A program made the position numbers and the translations under genes. This document shows, piece after piece, positions 39,185 to 47,841 of a stretch of 64,000 bases of DNA; position 1 is the first letter of the stretch, and each line of letters opens with the position of its first letter. Below the pieces are notes generated by a model that worked only from the letters and a program-made list of their open reading frames with translations, did no database searches and was not told the origin of the DNA. The stretch lies in contig NZ_FUXG01000007.1 of assembly GCF_900167095.1 (NCBI RefSeq), positions 91,935-155,934 of the forward strand, given 5' to 3'. The DNA comes from Oceanospirillum multiglobuliferum (lineage in GTDB: Bacteria > Pseudomonadota > Gammaproteobacteria > Pseudomonadales > Halomonadaceae).

Positions 39185-41788
39185 TTATGCTGACACAGTT
39201 ATTTTCTCAAGCAAAAATGCAGGCGCTGGTCGACCTAAATAGTAACCTTGCGCATAATCTATACCCAAAGCTTGAACAGCCTGCATAATCTCTTCATCTT
39301 CAATAAACTCAGCGATTGTCTTGATATTAAGATTTTGCGCTAAAGTTACAATACTTTTTACAAATGCCATATATTTATCATCTTGCAACATATTACGGAT
39401 AAATTCACCTTCGATTTTGATTACGTCAATCGGGAAGTGCTTGATGTAATGAAAAGATGAAAATCCAGAACCAAAATCATCAATTGCAAAATTAAAGCCT
39501 TCTAACTTTAAGTCTAATACGAACTTTTCAAGTAGTGCTAAGTTGCTTACAGTTTCACGCTCGGTTAACTCAAACACTATTCGGTCAGAAGCAATTGCAT
39601 AATCTACGGCCAGCTGTCTGATTCGACCAATGAATTCACTAACAATCAGTGACTTAGGTGAAAGATTGATAAACAAGGTGCCCTTATAGCCTTGTTCAAC
39701 GACTTGCTGAAAGGCTTTTTCGATCAACAAGTAGTCCATTTTATGCACGACGCCAATACCCTCTGCAATATCAATAAACTCTCCTGCAGGGATAATTTTG
39801 CCGTCTTTTTCAATTCTCATCAGCAATTCATGAATAATTATCTCACCAGTATTCACATCTATAATGGGCTGAAAGAAAGGTACGATACGCTTCTGCTCTA
39901 ATGCTTCAAGTACCATGATATTTTTGGCACCCGCCTCTTTATACACCTCGGCAACTTCATGTTCTTCAGGTACAGCAATGGCGTTGCGACCATCTCTTTT
40001 GGCTTTGTACATCATATTGTCAGCCATTAAAAAAAGGTCTCGCGGATTTTTGGCATGCTGAGGATAAACGGCAATACCGATAGAACTAGTTGCACGTACA
40101 AAACCTGAATCAGGAGTGCGCAGCTCTAATTTTTCTAAATTTGATCGAATGCGCTGTGCAACGGAGTGCGCTTGCTCCTCTCCTGCTTCAGGCAGAATAA
40201 TAGTGAACTCATCACCGCCGTAACGCGCTAAAAAATCACCTGGGCGAACACTTTGCTCTAACACTTTGCCAAAGGCCTGTAAGAATTGATCGCCAAAAGC
40301 ATGACCGTAGCGATCATTCACCGTTTTAAAGTTATCGAGATCTAACATCAACAGGCTGAAAGATTCTTCATGGCGAGTGGCGCGTCCAACTTCATATCCT
40401 AATAGCTCTTTAAACATCCGCTGGTTATGTAAGCCTGTGAGCGGATCGCGGGTGGCGTAGTATTCAAGATCTTTGGTGTATTTGTAGATCGCTTTAACAG
40501 AGCCAACTAAGTTTAAAAGTGTTGTTAAAATACCATCAATGACAATATGGCGGATCGGGTCACGCGCTAAATCTGACTGAACGCCAATACCCACAACCCC
40601 ACCAATTTTTGGCGCTTCAAGTAAGAGTGATTTGGTTTGTAGTTCAATATCTTTAGGCGCAATATTGAGCTGCACTTCCATCTGCTGCTCAGGGCTAGCG
40701 ACATGATGTGTAATACTTAGAATAGAGGCTCCTTGGTGAAAGTGGTCGTCTCCTTCAATTTGTTGACGTAGGTAGTTCTCAAAATCTTGCCTGGTGGCAT
40801 CTGGCACATTTTGATACCAAAAGACCTCTAATTCATAACCCTCTTCTTCTACTTGAAAGATGGTGACTAAGGTATGCGCCTGAATGATACTGTTGATATC
40901 AACCAACAGGTCTTTAATAAAATCTCGCCAGTCACGCACCACATCAGAGGTAATGATAAATTTACTGAGTAGACGGATCTCAAATTCTAAAATATCTTTA
41001 TCAACTGCTACATCTTTAAGCTTTTCCATCAACTGGCTGACATGATCAAACGCACCATTGAACTCGTCAAAGTAGAAGTCTGCTTTCAAACTGTCCATCT
41101 GCCGAAAGTCTTTAATGGTATTCACTTCTGCCAATTGGCTTTTAAACTGTCCAATGGAGCGCTTAATTTTTACGGCAATAAATCCAGAGAAAACTAGTGC
41201 CGCAAATAAAATCAAAATTGAACACAGCACAAATAGGGCAATGTAGTTTTGCCTCATTTCATCGCTGATCGCTTGCATGTCCTGTTTAAGGTCAATAACA
41301 CCTAAAGTGTCACCTGTCTTTGCGTTGGTGTGGCAGACAGTACATTCAGCTCTGGCGGTGAGGGGATAAATACGTCGCATAATATGCCCTGTCTGACTCA
41401 CTTGTTCAGCACCGCTGGCGAATACTTGTTCAATATTTACATCGAACTTTGGCTGGTTAATGCTGCCAAAAAGTTGCTTGACCTTCTCACCTCGGTAGAT
41501 CTCAATTTCGAATGGCGTATTAGCAAATGAAGATTTGGTTGCAGAGATGAAAACTTCTAAATCTTTGCGCGTCCAGCCTTGGCGCATCACCTGAAACATA
41601 CCATTGAAGGTATTACTTGCAATGGTTTGCGAGCTGGCCTCAGCCTGCCGTTGAATAATGTTTTCGTATAGCAGTGTGACGGCTAAGGTCACACTAAAAA
41701 AGACCGTCAATGACACGAGCATAATCGACACTAAGACATAACCTCTCAGTGTGCGTAAAAATCGCTGCGCTTGTTGAATTAACTGCAT
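39185..41788 (-). CDS. membrane sensor with periplasmic heme-c motif and GGDEF-EAL output
   Basis: An 867-residue inner-membrane protein. TM1 (~19-41), a periplasmic region of about 140 residues ending in the c-type heme motif CTVCH (Cys149, Cys152, His153) close to TM2 (~183-206), then a ~230-residue linker with a GAF-like region (residues ~260-420), a GGDEF domain (~445-600) with RYGGDEFTIIL and an intact RxxD I-site (RPGDFL), and an EAL domain (~620-860) in which the EAL motif is ELLMR and the loop is DDFGSGFSSF. Both output sites keep the key acidic residues. The heme site suggests sensing of redox state, oxygen, NO or CO in the periplasm. ATG at 41788 is preferred over a GTG at 41815. 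Confidence 0.9.
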   Translation of the reverse strand: MQLIQQAQRFLRTLRGYVLVSIMLVSLTVFFSVTLAVTLLYENIIQRQAEASSQTIASNTFNGMFQVMRQGWTRKDLEVFISATKSSFANTPFEIEIYRGEKVKQLFGSINQPKFDVNIEQVFASGAEQVSQTGHIMRRIYPLTARAECTVCHTNAKTGDTLGVIDLKQDMQAISDEMRQNYIALFVLCSILILFAALVFSGFIAVKIKRSIGQFKSQLAEVNTIKDFRQMDSLKADFYFDEFNGAFDHVSQLMEKLKDVAVDKDILEFEIRLLSKFIITSDVVRDWRDFIKDLLVDINSIIQAHTLVTIFQVEEEGYELEVFWYQNVPDATRQDFENYLRQQIEGDDHFHQGASILSITHHVASPEQQMEVQLNIAPKDIELQTKSLLLEAPKIGGVVGIGVQSDLARDPIRHIVIDGILTTLLNLVGSVKAIYKYTKDLEYYATRDPLTGLHNQRMFKELLGYEVGRATRHEESFSLLMLDLDNFKTVNDRYGHAFGDQFLQAFGKVLEQSVRPGDFLARYGGDEFTIILPEAGEEQAHSVAQRIRSNLEKLELRTPDSGFVRATSSIGIAVYPQHAKNPRDLFLMADNMMYKAKRDGRNAIAVPEEHEVAEVYKEAGAKNIMVLEALEQKRIVPFFQPIIDVNTGEIIIHELLMRIEKDGKIIPAGEFIDIAEGIGVVHKMDYLLIEKAFQQVVEQGYKGTLFINLSPKSLIVSEFIGRIRQLAVDYAIASDRIVFELTERETVSNLALLEKFVLDLKLEGFNFAIDDFGSGFSSFHYIKHFPIDVIKIEGEFIRNMLQDDKYMAFVKSIVTLAQNLNIKTIAEFIEDEEIMQAVQALGIDYAQGYYLGRPAPAFLLEKITVSA

Positions 41789-42129
41789 GTCTGCCCCAGT
41801 TTGCTGTAAACCCACTAAATTAATTAGCCGATTTAAGCATGGCTATAGCTATAGATTGCTGATGCAACTCAACATGCAGGCACTAAAGTGCAAAAGTTAG
41901 TGATTTAGCCATATATAAGTGACACTGACTGCCAATTTTGGTGATAAACCCTACTTTTCTGCCTGAAGAGCAGCACTATCTATGAAACAGTTATAAATAG
42001 CGCCTTCAGCAAACAAAAACATTACTTTTAAGCTATTTAATAGTCATATACTCTTAAATAAACCAATAAAATCAAGAAGTATGCTAAAAACTTGTAACAG
42101 AATAATAATGAAAATAGGTTGCTGCCAAC
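41789..42129. other. intergenic region between divergent genes, nothing specific seen
   Basis: A 341-base A/T-rich stretch between the heme-GGDEF-EAL gene and the Lrp gene. I see no open frame or strong hairpin. It should carry the two divergent promoters. Confidence 0.4.
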
Positions 42130-42615
42130 ATGACATCCCTAAAACAAATTGACCGTATAGACCGAAAAATTCTGCATGAAATTCAACGTAATGCTGATAT
42201 CAGCAATTTAGAACTGGCAGAGAAAGTAGGCTTGTCGCCTTCACCCTGTGCCCGTCGAGTTAAAATCTTAGAAGATGCGGGCATTATTCAGCAGCGTGTT
42301 ACTCTACTCAGCCAAACTGCACTTGGCCTAGATCTAACGATCTACATTCATGTCTGTTTAGAATGCCAAGTTCCTGAGCGTCTTGAGCATTTTGAAAATA
42401 AGATAATGAGCTATGACCAAGTCTTAGAATGCTCGTTAATTACGGGAAGTGATGCTGATTTTCTGCTAAAGGTCGTAATGCCAGATATGCCGGCCTATGA
42501 ACAGTTTCTGCTAAAAGAGTTGAATCAAATAAAAGGGGTCACCAGTATTCGTACTAGCTTTGTACTTAGACAGGTCATACAGCGCACAGCTTTGCCTTTA
42601 GGGCATATAGGCTAA
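42130..42615 (+). CDS. Lrp/AsnC-family transcriptional regulator
   Basis: A 161-residue feast/famine regulator. Residues ~5-60 form the AsnC helix-turn-helix (DRIDRKILHEIQRNADISNLELAEKVGLSPSPCARRVKILEDAGII). Residues ~70-150 form the RAM ligand domain (LECSLITGSDADFLLKVVMPDMPAYEQFL). The length is standard. By family it binds an amino acid and controls amino-acid metabolism. It is not next to an obvious target; the divergent gene is the heme-type c-di-GMP sensor. Confidence 0.94.
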   Translation: MTSLKQIDRIDRKILHEIQRNADISNLELAEKVGLSPSPCARRVKILEDAGIIQQRVTLLSQTALGLDLTIYIHVCLECQVPERLEHFENKIMSYDQVLECSLITGSDADFLLKVVMPDMPAYEQFLLKELNQIKGVTSIRTSFVLRQVIQRTALPLGHIG

Positions 42616-42632
42616 AATTTCTATTTCATAAA

Positions 42633-42659
42633 CCCCAGTTTGCATAACGCAAGCTGGGG
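42633..42659. terminator. hairpin after the Lrp gene
   Basis: Stem CCCCAGTTTGC / GCAAGCTGGGG with loop ATAAC and one G-U pair, 17 bases past the Lrp stop and ahead of the convergent efflux operon. The following U-tract is weak. Confidence 0.65.
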
Positions 42660-42736
42660 CATTTGGTGATTACATAATCAAACTTTAAAAACAGAAACTG
42701 CATGACGTCAATGTACTACTAGATAATAAATCATCT

Positions 42737-43870
42737 TTAATCCAGCCGCTTTTTAAATCTTAAGGTGGCAATGGTCATCCCCACCGCAATAAAGCCCAGC
42801 AGATAGCCCACGTCAAAATGTAAGTCGCTCCAGTGGGCTTCTCGTAACACCACGGCGCGAATCATCCGCACGTAATGAGTGGCTGGCAGCAGTTCAGAGA
42901 TCCACTGTGCAGGCTCTGGCATTGCCGAAAACGGAAACATAAAGCCAGACAGCAAAATAGAGGGCAGTAGGATAAAGATGGTCATCTGCATCGCTTGCAG
43001 TTGGGTTTGTGCTTGAGTGGAGATGACCAATCCCAACGTTAAACTGGCCAAAATAAAAAGCAGCGTGATGACCAGTAGTGAGAATAGATCGACAGGTAGT
43101 GGCACCGCAAAAAGTCTATTGCCCAGTGTTAAAATAATACCCATTTGCAGTAGGCCCACCAAAATATAGGGCACAATTTTACCCAGCATCAGTTCAATTG
43201 GTCTGATCGGGGTGGTTATCAGAAACTCCATATTGCCCTGTTCTCGCTCACGCACGATGGCGGCTGAGGTAAACAAGATCATGGTCATGGTTAGGATCAC
43301 CGCGATTAAACCCGGAACGATGTTAACGGCAGAGCGTTTTTCAGGATTGAAGTAGTTCACAATCTCGAACACAGCGCTGGAGGTGTCGACACCTTGCACG
43401 GCACGCGGATCGGAAAGAGGCATTTGACGTAAGCCACTCACCGCACCGCTAAGTACGGGGTCGCTGCCATCGGTGATCCACTGTCCGATCGGCGCGGTGG
43501 ACAGTTGTAACTCACGGGTTAACAGGCGACGTTCAAAGTCTGCAGGCAGATACAGCACTGCTGCCACTTCGCCGTTGGTGATGGCCGCTTCAGCTTGTTT
43601 TAAGTCGTCAAAGCGACGGATAAACTGCACCACTTGGCTGGCCTCAAGGTCTTGCACTAAGGTGCGCGATTGTGAGGTCGCTGCAAAGTCGAGCAGGCCA
43701 GCAGGTACATGGCGCACATCGGTGTTGATGGCGTAGCCAAATAACATCAGTTGGGCAAAAGGGATCATCACAATCATGGCGAAGGTGATGCGGTCTCGTG
43801 CCAGTTGGCGCAACTCTTTGATCATGATGGCGATGGCACGGGCAGCACTAAAGCGGATGGCGTTGGACAT
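42737..43870 (-). CDS. ABC-2 type efflux permease (YbhS/YbhR-like)
   Basis: Membrane component of an ABC exporter, 377 residues. It has an N-terminal helix (ITFAMIVMIPFAQLMLFGYAIN), a large periplasmic loop (~50-170) and about five C-terminal helices, with the conserved block REREQGNMEFLITTPIRPIELMLGKIVPY. The ATG at 43870 has GGAG 7 bases upstream and overlaps the ATPase gene by 23 bases. E. coli YbhFSR has two permease genes; here there is one, which would form a homodimer. Confidence 0.9.
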   Translation of the reverse strand: MSNAIRFSAARAIAIMIKELRQLARDRITFAMIVMIPFAQLMLFGYAINTDVRHVPAGLLDFAATSQSRTLVQDLEASQVVQFIRRFDDLKQAEAAITNGEVAAVLYLPADFERRLLTRELQLSTAPIGQWITDGSDPVLSGAVSGLRQMPLSDPRAVQGVDTSSAVFEIVNYFNPEKRSAVNIVPGLIAVILTMTMILFTSAAIVREREQGNMEFLITTPIRPIELMLGKIVPYILVGLLQMGIILTLGNRLFAVPLPVDLFSLLVITLLFILASLTLGLVISTQAQTQLQAMQMTIFILLPSILLSGFMFPFSAMPEPAQWISELLPATHYVRMIRAVVLREAHWSDLHFDVGYLLGFIAVGMTIATLRFKKRLD

Positions 43871-44795
43871 AAGCCGCTCCCGTATTGGCAACAAACACAT
43901 CTTCTAAACTGGGTCGGGTCTGTTCCACCTGATGCTCTGTACTGACCTGCGCTTTCAGCCAAACCTCTGGTTGAGGTTGATCTAGACTGACCAAAACCCG
44001 TAGACGCTCACCAATTTGTGCGGTTGAGATGACCGATTCTCTCGCCATTAGAGCGTTACGCAATTGGCGAAGATTGTCTCCGCTGACTTCAAATACGGCG
44101 GCGTGCATCTGTGCGATCAATTGTTTAGGTGTACCATCTGCCCGTTTTTGTCCCTGCTCTAAAATTGCAAGGGCATGACAGCGTTCAGCCTCATCCATGT
44201 AATGTGTGGACACTAAAATGGTGGTGCCTTGGTCACTCAAATCAAATAAGCGCTCCCAGAACTCGCGTCTATTTTCAGGATCAACCGCTGAGGTGGGTTC
44301 ATCTAAAAACAGGAGTTGGGGTTGGTGCATAGTGGCCGCAGCCAGTGCCAAACGCTGTTTTTGTCCACCACTGAGCGCACCCGCCCGTACTTTGATTTTA
44401 TCGTTGAGATGATACAGCTCAGCCAGTTCGGCAATTCTGGCTTTGCGAGCACTACGGGTTAAGCCGTAGATCTGTCCAACAAAGTCGAGATTTTCCAATA
44501 CCGACAAGTTGTCATACAGAGAGAACTTCTGCGTCATATAGCCAATCTTCAAACGCAGTTCATCCGCTTGCTCGGGCAGTTGATAACCCAACACTTTGGC
44601 AGAGCCTGCACTGGGCGTTAATAACCCCGTTAACATGCGAATGGTGGTCGACTTGCCGCAGCCATTGGGGCCTAAAAAACCATAAATCGTCCCTTTTTGA
44701 ATCTGTAAATCCAGCTGGTTGACGGCAAAGTAATTCTGAAAGCGCTTGCTTAAACCTTGGGTTTCAATGGCCAGTTCAGGCTGAATAGGACTCAT
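43848..44795 (-). CDS. ABC efflux ATP-binding protein (YbhF-like, single domain)
   Basis: A 315-residue ATPase. Walker A is GPNGCGKST (~residue 42), signature ALSGGQKQRLALAAA, Walker B LLFLDEPTSAVDP and H-loop VSTHYMDEAERC. The C-terminal ~70 residues form an extra domain common in drug-export ATPases. YbhF of E. coli carries two such domains; this protein carries one. It overlaps the HlyD-like gene by 4 bases and the permease gene by 23 bases, so the operon order is tetR-hlyD-ATPase-permease. Confidence 0.92.
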   Translation of the reverse strand: MSPIQPELAIETQGLSKRFQNYFAVNQLDLQIQKGTIYGFLGPNGCGKSTTIRMLTGLLTPSAGSAKVLGYQLPEQADELRLKIGYMTQKFSLYDNLSVLENLDFVGQIYGLTRSARKARIAELAELYHLNDKIKVRAGALSGGQKQRLALAAATMHQPQLLFLDEPTSAVDPENRREFWERLFDLSDQGTTILVSTHYMDEAERCHALAILEQGQKRADGTPKQLIAQMHAAVFEVSGDNLRQLRNALMARESVISTAQIGERLRVLVSLDQPQPEVWLKAQVSTEHQVEQTRPSLEDVFVANTGAAYVQRHPL

Positions 44796-45736
44796 GGCAG
44801 TTCAACCCTAACAGGGGTGCCGCTGGGCAGACGAGTACTGTCGGGCAGGGCTATTTCGGTTAAGTACACCAAGCGTGTCCGCTCATTTTGATGCAATGCA
44901 AAGTGAGGCGTAAATGCAGGGGTTGGGCTGATAAAACGAATTTTTCCCGGGATGACTGCTGATGCGCCATCCACCCAGACGCCGATGTTTTGTCCCACTT
45001 GCCACTGGCTTAACATGCGTTCTGGTAAATAGATTCGGGCATAGGGCTGCTGTGCTAAGGTCTGTTTTAATACCACAGCACCAACGGGCACACGTTCACC
45101 CTGTTGCCAAGGTAAGGCCTCAATCATACCAGCATTCTGGGCATATAAGCTTAAATCCAGTAGGCGTTGCTGCGCTTGTTGTAAACGAGCTTGAGCCGCC
45201 AACACCCCTTGAGCGCTTTGCTCAAGTTCTTCAGGTTGATTGCCGTGAACCAGTTCCGCCAGTTGTTGCTGTGCTTGCACTAACTCGGCCTGAGTGACTT
45301 GATATTCCGCTTGTACGCGCTCTAGTTCACCTTCAGCAATATTGCGTTGTTTTTCCAAAGTCTTAGCGCGTTTTAAAGACAAGCCAATCTCTTTTAGCTT
45401 AGCCTGTACGCCATCAATCCGTGCTTGGGCCGCGATGAAACGCTCGGTACGCGCCCCCTTTTGCATCAAAGCATCACTGGCTTTTTTCTGCGCCAACTCG
45501 GCTTCAAGTTGGGCGATCATTAAGCGTTGCTGCACCTCATCAAAACGCAGCAACAATGCACCTTCTGCCACTTGTTGACCTTTTTTAACCGCGATCTCTA
45601 CGATGGGCTCGCTTGAGGTTGCACGGTATAAGATTGCGTCACGCTCTAGGGTGCCAAATGCCGAGGGCGGCTCTTGCTGCTGACAACCCGCCAATAAAAA
45701 CACACAGGTTGCCAATACCGCTAACTTACGCATCAT
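44792..45736 (-). CDS. HlyD-family membrane-fusion lipoprotein (YbhG-like)
   Basis: Periplasmic adaptor of 314 residues for the ABC exporter encoded just downstream. It begins with a lipoprotein signal (LAVLATCVFLLAGC, lipobox Cys18). A biotinyl-lipoyl-like half (IVEIAVKKGQQVAEGALLLRFD) is followed by a long coiled-coil hairpin (~75-190) and a beta-barrel region. An outer-membrane TolC-type channel is not in the window. It overlaps tetR by 11 bases. Confidence 0.9.
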   Translation of the reverse strand: MMRKLAVLATCVFLLAGCQQQEPPSAFGTLERDAILYRATSSEPIVEIAVKKGQQVAEGALLLRFDEVQQRLMIAQLEAELAQKKASDALMQKGARTERFIAAQARIDGVQAKLKEIGLSLKRAKTLEKQRNIAEGELERVQAEYQVTQAELVQAQQQLAELVHGNQPEELEQSAQGVLAAQARLQQAQQRLLDLSLYAQNAGMIEALPWQQGERVPVGAVVLKQTLAQQPYARIYLPERMLSQWQVGQNIGVWVDGASAVIPGKIRFISPTPAFTPHFALHQNERTRLVYLTEIALPDSTRLPSGTPVRVELP

Positions 45737-46382
45737 CAGAAGCTCCTTGCTTAGGTGCCGCGACCAGACCTGAACTCAACAGTTGTTGATTGTGCTGTGC
45801 AAGGACAGCAAAAAACGAGGCGTCGGGCGTTACCCCTAGTTTGTCGGTTAACAGTTTGGGAATCAAAAAGGGGAAGACGGTTAAACTGACACAAGAAATT
45901 AACGCCAGTTTAATATCGACCTCCGGTCGTAAAACGCCTTGCTGAGTTAAGGCTTGAGACAACCTGCCAACAGCGGTATCAATAAAGCGAGAGAACACTT
46001 GAGAGACCATCTCATGTTCCGCTGAATGCGTGTCGTATAACGAGCGGATAATCAAACGAGGTAGGTCGGGGCTTGGTGCCATAATTTGTGCATACAAGCT
46101 GATAAAAGAGAATAGGTCTTTAGGCGGCTGGTGCTGCACATCGGCTGAGAGCGCATCTAACATTGGGGCGATCGTTTCTTGCAGAACCGCTTCAAACAAA
46201 CCGCGTTTGTCCACAAAGTAATAGCGTATCATCGCAGGAGTTAACCCCGCCTCTTCGGCGATGATACGTGTGGTAGTATGGGTATAGCCATGACGCACAA
46301 ATAATTTACGTGCTGCCTTTAACAGCTTGTCACGATTATCGGCTTCACCCTCCTGCTTGGGTCTGCCCATCTCTTTTTTCAT
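45726..46382 (-). CDS. TetR-family regulator, probable repressor of the efflux operon
   Basis: A 218-residue regulator. The DNA-binding domain is residues ~14-62 (LLKAARKLFVRHGYTHTTTRIIAEEAGLTPAMIRYYFVDKRGLF), and the C-terminal domain resembles CecR/YbhH-type ligand domains. It is the first gene of the four-gene unit, so it probably controls its own operon. Repeated TTATCC half-sites lie 30-110 bases upstream. Confidence 0.92.
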   Translation of the reverse strand: MKKEMGRPKQEGEADNRDKLLKAARKLFVRHGYTHTTTRIIAEEAGLTPAMIRYYFVDKRGLFEAVLQETIAPMLDALSADVQHQPPKDLFSFISLYAQIMAPSPDLPRLIIRSLYDTHSAEHEMVSQVFSRFIDTAVGRLSQALTQQGVLRPEVDIKLALISCVSLTVFPFLIPKLLTDKLGVTPDASFFAVLAQHNQQLLSSGLVAAPKQGASDDA

Positions 46383-46410
46383 TGTGCCCTATCTCTTTGC
46401 TCAAAGATTA

Positions 46411-46428
46411 ATTATCCATCCGGTTAAT
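46411..46428. promoter_or_regulatory. candidate TetR operator (imperfect palindrome)
   Basis: ATTATCCATCCGGTTAAT has half-sites ATTAxCC and GGxTAAT around a 4-base centre. It lies 29 bases upstream of the TetR start, the usual position for autorepression. Confidence 0.45.
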
Positions 46429-46466
46429 AGATTATGAGCAATGGGCACAGAATCACAGCGGAAAAA

Positions 46467-46493
46467 TTATCCAGAAGCTGGAAAAATGGATAA
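46467..46493. promoter_or_regulatory. inverted repeat TTATCCA-N13-TGGATAA
   Basis: Perfect 7-bp arms that share the TTATCC core with the palindrome at 46411. It may be a second operator for the TetR protein. Confidence 0.4.
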
Positions 46494-46718
46494 GAGGTAA
46501 GCACTTGAATAAAAGTATGTTGGTATTTACTGACTAGCGACTAGAAAACACGAAAGACTTCTGTGTGATAAGAAAATTGATATTTTTAGTAAAATTCTTC
46601 CAATACTTAGGGTTTTTACTAGTTGTTACGTAAGTTAATCACATGTAACTTAAATATAGAGCTAAAGCAATATACCTAATATGGCTGCTTACCCTGATAT
46701 ATAGAAAAGGATACTTAT

Positions 46719-47576
46719 ATGAGTCGTAATACACTGATGGTTGGTTACCTACAAAGCTGGTCAGACATTACTTTTACACAAGCAGCGGAGCAAGGTTATA
46801 GTGCGATTGTGATGGCATTTGGTAAAATTGATGGTGCCACTGTTGGTATTTTTGGTGATGTATTTGCTGCATCTCCTTCAGAGACTGCGCTGAAGGCAGA
46901 CATAAAAAAAGCTAAATCAAAGGGCGCAAAGCAAATATTATTTTCAGTAGGTGGCGAACACAATACTTATAATCCAAATGGCGCTCCAGCAGCCGTACTT
47001 GCTAATAATCTGGTTGAATACCTTACAGATTATGGTTTCACTGGTATAGATTTTGATTTGGAAATAAATGGTGACGGAGAGTATTTGAATGAGCTTTGCC
47101 AAGCCATAAAAAAACTTGCCCCAACATTGCTTATTACAGCGGCTCCTCAGATAAATCAGGCAGATCATGCTAGTAATTTATTTTTGGTTTCCATCGGCAA
47201 TGCACGTATGTATGATCAAGCAATGAATAATAATTTTTTTGATTATTTGTTTATTCAGGCATATAACAATCCATGGCCTGAGATTGATGGAAGTAAAGAA
47301 ATAAATCTTGACTTTATATCTAAGAGTTTTGCTAATTTAAGAAAAACTATCCCTGCAGAAACCAAAATTGTTATTGGTGAGCCAGCTAATAGCGATGCGG
47401 CCGGAACAAGCATTTTTACTACTCCTGATGCTCCTGTAAATATATACGAATTAATTAGCTATCAATACCAACTTATTTGTAAAGACCCACAGTTTGGAGG
47501 TGCTATGGTTTGGAGTGTTAATTTAGATGCACAGACAAATTATCAGTTTGTTAAAACGATTAAAGATGTCATCTAG
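46719..47576 (+). CDS. GH18-fold (chitinase-like) protein without signal peptide
   Basis: A 285-residue glycoside hydrolase family 18 domain. The catalytic motif reads GFTGIDFDLE (E near residue 117), so the DxxDxDxE consensus keeps its last D-x-D-x-E part while the first Asp is Thr; some active relatives vary there. Other GH18 marks are VGYLQSW at the N-terminus, ILFSVGGEHN, the QAYNNP turn and AMVWSVNLD near the end. No signal peptide or carbohydrate-binding domain is present, so it is cytoplasmic unless exported another way. The coding sequence is visibly more A/T-rich than its neighbours, which hints at transfer. Substrate unproven. Confidence 0.82.
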   Translation: MSRNTLMVGYLQSWSDITFTQAAEQGYSAIVMAFGKIDGATVGIFGDVFAASPSETALKADIKKAKSKGAKQILFSVGGEHNTYNPNGAPAAVLANNLVEYLTDYGFTGIDFDLEINGDGEYLNELCQAIKKLAPTLLITAAPQINQADHASNLFLVSIGNARMYDQAMNNNFFDYLFIQAYNNPWPEIDGSKEINLDFISKSFANLRKTIPAETKIVIGEPANSDAAGTSIFTTPDAPVNIYELISYQYQLICKDPQFGGAMVWSVNLDAQTNYQFVKTIKDVI

Positions 47577-47841
47577 TACTTTGTTGATTAGTTGTAAAAT
47601 CTATTTTTTCACCCTAGAACTATTGTAAGCGTGGGTGTTATTTGAGTGTATTGGTTTCTGTTTCTTCTACTAACAGAATGTATTTTTTATCAATTATTAT
47701 GAGTTAACCGCTCATATAGACGTAGTTTAGTGTAGTCGATTATTATGGCTGTTCCCTAAAGTATAGTTGTCACCCAGTGGCTGCAAGCTTTGAGTTTAAC
47801 TGCCTTTTATATGTCCTAATTTGTTATTTTAAAGGATTTTT

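Larger units (their letters stand above)
46383..46718. other. divergent intergenic region between tetR operon and GH18 gene
   Basis: 336 bases without a gene. The part next to tetR contains the palindromic elements described separately; the part next to the GH18 gene is very A/T-rich and ends in the site AAAGGA 9 bases before that ATG. Confidence 0.45.
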
